44,726 bases of DNA, taken from Nocardia suismassiliense. GTDB taxonomy: Bacteria; Actinomycetota; Actinomycetes; Mycobacteriales; Mycobacteriaceae. How positions within the stretch are numbered: the first letter of the stretch is position 1; every line of letters starts with the position of its first letter. The notes beneath the pieces are model-generated. The model ran no database searches, was not told the DNA's origin, and was given only the letters and a program-made list of their open reading frames with translations. A program made the position numbers and the translations under genes. The stretch spans positions 4,581,496-4,626,221 of the forward strand of contig NZ_LT985361.1 of the NCBI RefSeq assembly GCF_900269665.1, read 5' to 3'. Positions 41,473 through 44,726 of this stretch are shown here, one piece after another.

Positions 41473-41729
41473 TCGGGTCGCTCCATTGCCACGTCGGGCG
41501 TAATAGAACTGTGCCCGAATCGTTCGGCTCACTATACGAAAGGGTCCTGCGCGTGGGAAGTTATCAGCGAGATCCCTTGGGAGCCTACGGCATTATGCGG
41601 TGACCTGTTCGTGACATACCACTACTGGCGAAACATCCACGTGGAATCACGTTATGCTCCGTGGAATGTTCGGCCGGACGGAATAGCCGACATGTTCGAA
41701 CACCGATCGGCAGCAAAGGATTCGAGCGA

Positions 41730-41960
41730 CTACTCGTCGTCGAGACCGGCGGAGAGGTAGGCGGCGGCGGCCAGCCACTGCCTGCACTGCGGGCCGTGCA
41801 CCTCGTGGGCGGCCAAGATTTCCCGCGCTTGCCGGTAGGTGAGGCCGGGTGGTTCGACAGTGCAGTCGGATACCGGAACCGGAGCGGGACATTGCCGCAA
41901 AGTCTCGACGCCGGTGCCGATGACGGCAACCCGGCGGGGAGTCCGGAATGGCTGGCTCAT
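41730..41960 (-). CDS. Small hypothetical protein near the DUF397 group
   Basis: 76 aa. RTPRRVAVIGTGVETLRQCP is followed by GLTYRQAREILAAHEVHGPQCRQWLAAAAYL, a helix-rich C-terminus with one cysteine. Similar short proteins accompany DUF397/XRE genes in nocardiae and streptomycetes, though I recall no function. GAGGGG stands about 7 nt before ATG 41960. A repeat box found upstream of the DUF397 gene also occurs about 120 bp upstream of this gene. Confidence 0.7.
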   Translation of the reverse strand: MSQPFRTPRRVAVIGTGVETLRQCPAPVPVSDCTVEPPGLTYRQAREILAAHEVHGPQCRQWLAAAAYLSAGLDDE

Positions 41961-42080
41961 TCGACCGCCCCTCGCGTGTGGCATGTGGGGAAGTTGCTGT
42001 GTAGGCGCCGCCGGCTCGAACTCCCTGCGTACCTCCCCGATATGGGTAAGAGTCTATGCCTGCGTCGCTTACAGATGCAA

Positions 42081-42096
42081 GTACATTTGCACGGAC
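42081..42096. promoter_or_regulatory. Repeat box 1 of the DUF397/XRE neighbourhood
   Basis: GTACATTTGCACGGAC matches the box at 43242-43257 at 13 of 16 positions. It is also palindromic with its left flank (GCAAGTACATTTGC, 42077-42090). It lies between the 76-aa gene and the methyltransferase gene and may be a binding site of the XRE regulator. Confidence 0.45.
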
Positions 42097-42170
42097 GCCG
42101 TCGTTGAACGACAGCTGAATTCGGACGGAACGGCGACCCTTATCGACCGCCGTTATCGTCGTCGATAAGG

Positions 42171-42971
42171 CTAGGGTTTGCGGGCTACCGCGCAGTAGGC
42201 AGAGATCGGCCTGGTCAGCGCGGTCTCGGAGCTGTCGGGACGCCACTGGGTGATCGAAACGAACCCGGGCTCAACGGGTTCCAGCCCGTCGAAGAGCTGC
42301 CGGAGCTGTTCCTTGGGCCGCGGAATATACGGCGTGCCGCCGGTGCCGATGTAGTTGTCGCAGAGCTGCACGAGGTCGGCGCTGTCGTCGGTGCCGTCCC
42401 ACAGGACGAGGTAGCTGCCCGATGGCACGGCGTCCAGCACGGTCCGCACGATGCGGGACACGTCGGCGTACGACTCGGCGTGGCCGAGCACGCCCATGAA
42501 CATGACGCCGATCGGCTGGTCGAAGTTCAAGATGTTGCGCGCCTCGGCGACGATGCGCTTGGGATCGTTGTAGTCGGCCTCTATATAGGTGGTCACCCCT
42601 TCGCGAGTTGTATTGGTCAACAGGGCCCTTGACTGCACGAGCACCATCGGGTCGTTGTCTATGTAAACGACTTTCGACGCCGCGGCGATGCCCTGGGCGA
42701 CCTCGTGGGTGTTCTGCATGGTCGGCAGGCCGGTGCCGATGTCGAGGAACTGGCGCAGGCCGGCCTCGCGGGCGAGGTAGCCGACCGCGCGGATCAGGAA
42801 CTGGCGCGATTGCACTGCCATGGTGACGATCTCGGGGTCCACTCCGATGCCCGCGTCACCGGCGATCCGGTCGATTTCGTAATAGTCCTTGCCGCCCATC
42901 CAGTAGTTCCAGATGCGGGCCGAGTGCGGGATGTCGGTCCGGATCACGGGGCTGTTGTCCGCGTGTGGCAT
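42171..42971 (-). CDS. SAM-dependent methyltransferase, PF04672 (DUF574) family
   Basis: 266 aa. The family signature HSARIWNYWMGGKDYYEID at residues 16-34, SAM-binding motif FLDIGTGLPT (about 75-84), VVYIDNDPMV, VMFMGVLGHA and PSGSYLVLWDG. These actinobacterial methyltransferases are often found beside DUF397 and XRE-DUF5753 genes; their targets are unknown. GAGGAG stands before the ATG. Confidence 0.93.
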   Translation of the reverse strand: MPHADNSPVIRTDIPHSARIWNYWMGGKDYYEIDRIAGDAGIGVDPEIVTMAVQSRQFLIRAVGYLAREAGLRQFLDIGTGLPTMQNTHEVAQGIAAASKVVYIDNDPMVLVQSRALLTNTTREGVTTYIEADYNDPKRIVAEARNILNFDQPIGVMFMGVLGHAESYADVSRIVRTVLDAVPSGSYLVLWDGTDDSADLVQLCDNYIGTGGTPYIPRPKEQLRQLFDGLEPVEPGFVSITQWRPDSSETALTRPISAYCAVARKP

Positions 42972-43217
42972 GGATTGGGCTCCTCGGGAACGCCGGTGCG
43001 GGCACCGGTTGCCGGTGCACGCCGGGGGGTGTCGCCAATGACTGAAATATCCGATCTGCCCTGCGACAGTACAAGATTCAACTGTGGTGGATGGTCGCGT
43101 TCGACTGTCTGAGCAGGGGGTTCGCGAGGCGAAACGTAGGTGCGTCAGATCGCGGACCGAGTGGTCCGAATTAGTAGGCGCGCGGCGGCGAACTTCGTGC
43201 TATCGTCCAAACTGTTG

Positions 43218-43257
43218 GTGCAAATGCAAGAACGTTTGAGCGTGCATCTGCACGAAC
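43218..43257 (+). promoter_or_regulatory. Direct-repeat boxes upstream of the DUF397 gene
   Basis: GTGCAAATGCAAGAAC (43218-43233) and GTGCATCTGCACGAAC (43242-43257), 24 bp apart start to start, 12 of 16 bases identical. They lie 40-79 bp before the DUF397 start, in operator position. The remainder of the 325-bp gap from 42972 shows no gene. Confidence 0.5.
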
Positions 43258-43296
43258 TGATCAGCCGAACATTGGCGTAACCGAGGAGTGGGGAAC

Positions 43297-43518
43297 ATGT
43301 CGGATACATCCACCAACAAGATCACTGGCTCGTGGCGAAAGAGCACCTACAGCAATCCGAGCGGGAACTGCGTCGAAGTCGCCGAGGCGACCAACGGCCA
43401 GGTCGCCGTACGGAACTCCCGGGATCCCGAAGGCGGGGTGCTGTTCTACACCCGCCCGGAAATCGACGCGTTCGTGCGCGGCGCGAAGGCCGGGGAGTTC
43501 GACTATCTGACGAGTTGA
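43297..43518 (+). CDS. DUF397 family protein
   Basis: 73 aa. The hallmark WRKSTYSNPSGNCVEVA is followed by VAVRNSRDPEGGVLFYT and AFVRGAKAGEFD. DUF397 proteins are usually encoded next to XRE-DUF5753 regulators and are thought to act as their partner or toxin-antitoxin-like companion in streptomycetes. ATG 43297 is chosen (GAGGAG 8 nt upstream). Confidence 0.95.
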   Translation: MSDTSTNKITGSWRKSTYSNPSGNCVEVAEATNGQVAVRNSRDPEGGVLFYTRPEIDAFVRGAKAGEFDYLTS

Positions 43519-43608
43519 GCGGTAACATAAGCGATCGGTGCGGTGTGTTTCGCGACAGGTGGTTGTGACACACTGTGGGCAACCCCCCGAGTATCGGAGA
43601 CGAACTCA

Positions 43609-44502
43609 ATGATCGCTGAACCCGACGACGATGGTCTGGTGCATCCCGTTGTCGCGGAACGTGGTCCGACAGTGCTGCGTATTGCACTCGGCGGCCAGTT
43701 GCGCAGGCTGCGAGAAGCCTCAGGCATCACCCGAGAAGCAGCTGGCGACGCCATTCGTGGTTCGCACGCGAAGATCAGTCGTCTCGAGTTGGGCCGCACC
43801 GGTTTCAAAGAACGTGACATCAGGGACCTGCTGTCCCTCTACGGCGTCCACGACACCGAAGAGCGGGAGAAGTTCCTCGATCTGGCCAGGCAGGCGAACG
43901 AGCCGGGATGGTGGCATCGCTACAGCGATCTGCTGCCCCAATGGTTCGGCACCTACCTGGGTCTCGAACAGGCGGCGAGCAAGATCCGCACCTATGAGGC
44001 GCATCTTGTTCCCGGACTACTGCAAACACCCGAATACACCAGGGCGGTAGTCGCCCTCGGCTATGAAGATGCCGACACGGATCGGCGGGTTCAGGTACGG
44101 CAACGCAGGCAAGAGATTCTGCACCGCTCCGATCCGCCGATCGTGTGGGCAGTCATCGATGAGGCCGCGTTGCATCGCCCGGTCGGCGGTCCACGCGTGC
44201 ACCGCGAGCAGATGGAACATCTCATCGAACTCGCCCAACTGCCAAACGTCACGGTACAGGTGTTGCCGTACTCCGCAGGCGAGCACGCCGCCGCGGGCAG
44301 CTCGTTCAGCATCCTGCGCTTCGCCGAAACCGAGCTCCCCGACATCGTCTACCTCGAACACCTGACCAGCGCCCTCTACCTGGACCGCAGACAAGACCTC
44401 GCACTGTATCTATCGGTCATGGACCGACTCAGCGTGCAGGCCGAGCGCCCGGAGAAGTCGATAGAAATCCTAGCGAAGTACGCCGAAGGCTACGATCGCT
44501 GA
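43609..44502 (+). CDS. XRE family regulator with DUF5753 domain
   Basis: 297 aa. The N-terminal HTH is at about 25-80 (LRRLREASGITREAAGDAIR, HAKISRLELGRTGFKERDI). The C-terminal DUF5753 sensor domain contains ARTYEAHLVPGLLQTPEYTR-like sequence (here IRTYEAHLVPGLLQTPEY), VTVQVLPYSAGEHAA and DIVYLEHLTSALYLD. It probably regulates the neighbouring DUF397 gene. GGAG stands 9 nt before ATG 43609. The last 224 bp of the window show no gene. Confidence 0.95.
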   Translation: MIAEPDDDGLVHPVVAERGPTVLRIALGGQLRRLREASGITREAAGDAIRGSHAKISRLELGRTGFKERDIRDLLSLYGVHDTEEREKFLDLARQANEPGWWHRYSDLLPQWFGTYLGLEQAASKIRTYEAHLVPGLLQTPEYTRAVVALGYEDADTDRRVQVRQRRQEILHRSDPPIVWAVIDEAALHRPVGGPRVHREQMEHLIELAQLPNVTVQVLPYSAGEHAAAGSSFSILRFAETELPDIVYLEHLTSALYLDRRQDLALYLSVMDRLSVQAERPEKSIEILAKYAEGYDR

Positions 44503-44726
44503 TCACCCCTGCGAGGGGACCGATGCGGGCACGCGCCGACACCAGCTATCCGTCAGCGCTGCCCCATGATCCGAGCTCTGCGGTAGTTGCCTTGCCGCGC
44601 GCCGGACCGCTGACGATCGACCGCGCCTGTGGCGCAAAGCAGCTCGATGGGGCAGTTCCTGCCGTCCTGACAGCACGGCACAACCAACATCCGCGGCCAG
44701 CGGGACACCCCGGCAGCCCCCACCGA

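Noticed and set aside
1..44726. tRNA or rRNA genes, insertion sequences, integrases, attachment sites, replication origin
   Set aside because: None seen on either strand; no transposase or integrase motifs in any credible gene.

Overview
The window is high-GC actinobacterial DNA, most likely Nocardia or a close relative. This rests on the G+C-rich sequence, nearly uniform G/C at third codon positions, many ATGA/TGATG gene overlaps, TetR genes every few kb, a LigC/LigD-polymerase end-joining pair, and a DUF397 / XRE-DUF5753 / PF04672-methyltransferase neighbourhood. All family assignments are by eye from motifs; no database search was run.

Layout. 1-5113 (- strand): amidohydrolase (cut by the window edge), nucleoside hydrolase, a 27-bp tandem-repeat patch, DHA2-type MFS exporter, CoA transferase. 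5154-8685: divergent type II thioesterase, DUF2784 protein, zinc-ribbon SDR without the catalytic Tyr, and a membrane-anchored secreted protein. 8731-11422 (-): alpha/beta hydrolase with Gly at the nucleophile site, a 68-aa protein and an alpha-helical repeat protein. 11498-14238: TetR with three operator-like boxes, acyl-CoA dehydrogenase, second TetR. 14290-19682: small membrane proteins, LigD-type polymerase and LigC-type ligase, cold-shock protein, NfeD-like/SPFH pair.

19837-27478 is the most unusual region. Two paralogous genes each encode caspase-like peptidase + NACHT/STAND ATPase + 42-residue TPR repeats, arranged head to tail. Between them lie a Uma2-family nuclease-like gene, two copies of a 70-bp hairpin repeat, a palindrome, and a short coding relic of a third NACHT copy. 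Copy 1 has altered Walker A and B residues while copy 2 keeps them, which suggests a sensor/effector pair. Both start from the same leaderless-type promoter. This looks like a defence or programmed-death locus.

28036-32324 (-) is a magnesium-type operon. From 5' to 3' it has a promoter, an M-box riboswitch, a 30-codon proline-containing leader ORF with a perfect Shine-Dalgarno sequence, mgtC, a double-permease ABC gene and an ABC ATPase with an AAA-associated C-terminus, ending at a 33-bp palindrome. No substrate-binding protein is present.

32380-33525: TetR and a small secreted protein. 33641-39130 (-): four translationally coupled genes for a cysteine-desulfurase-like enzyme, an uncharacterised protein with a C-terminal HMA metal-binding domain, a Y4yA-like PLP decarboxylase homologue, and a cysteine-synthase homologue fused to rhodanese. 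This looks like an undescribed sulfur/amino-acid biosynthetic operon. 39253-44726: PPOX-type flavoprotein, CBS protein, PucR-type regulator, then the DUF397/XRE/methyltransferase group with shared repeat boxes.
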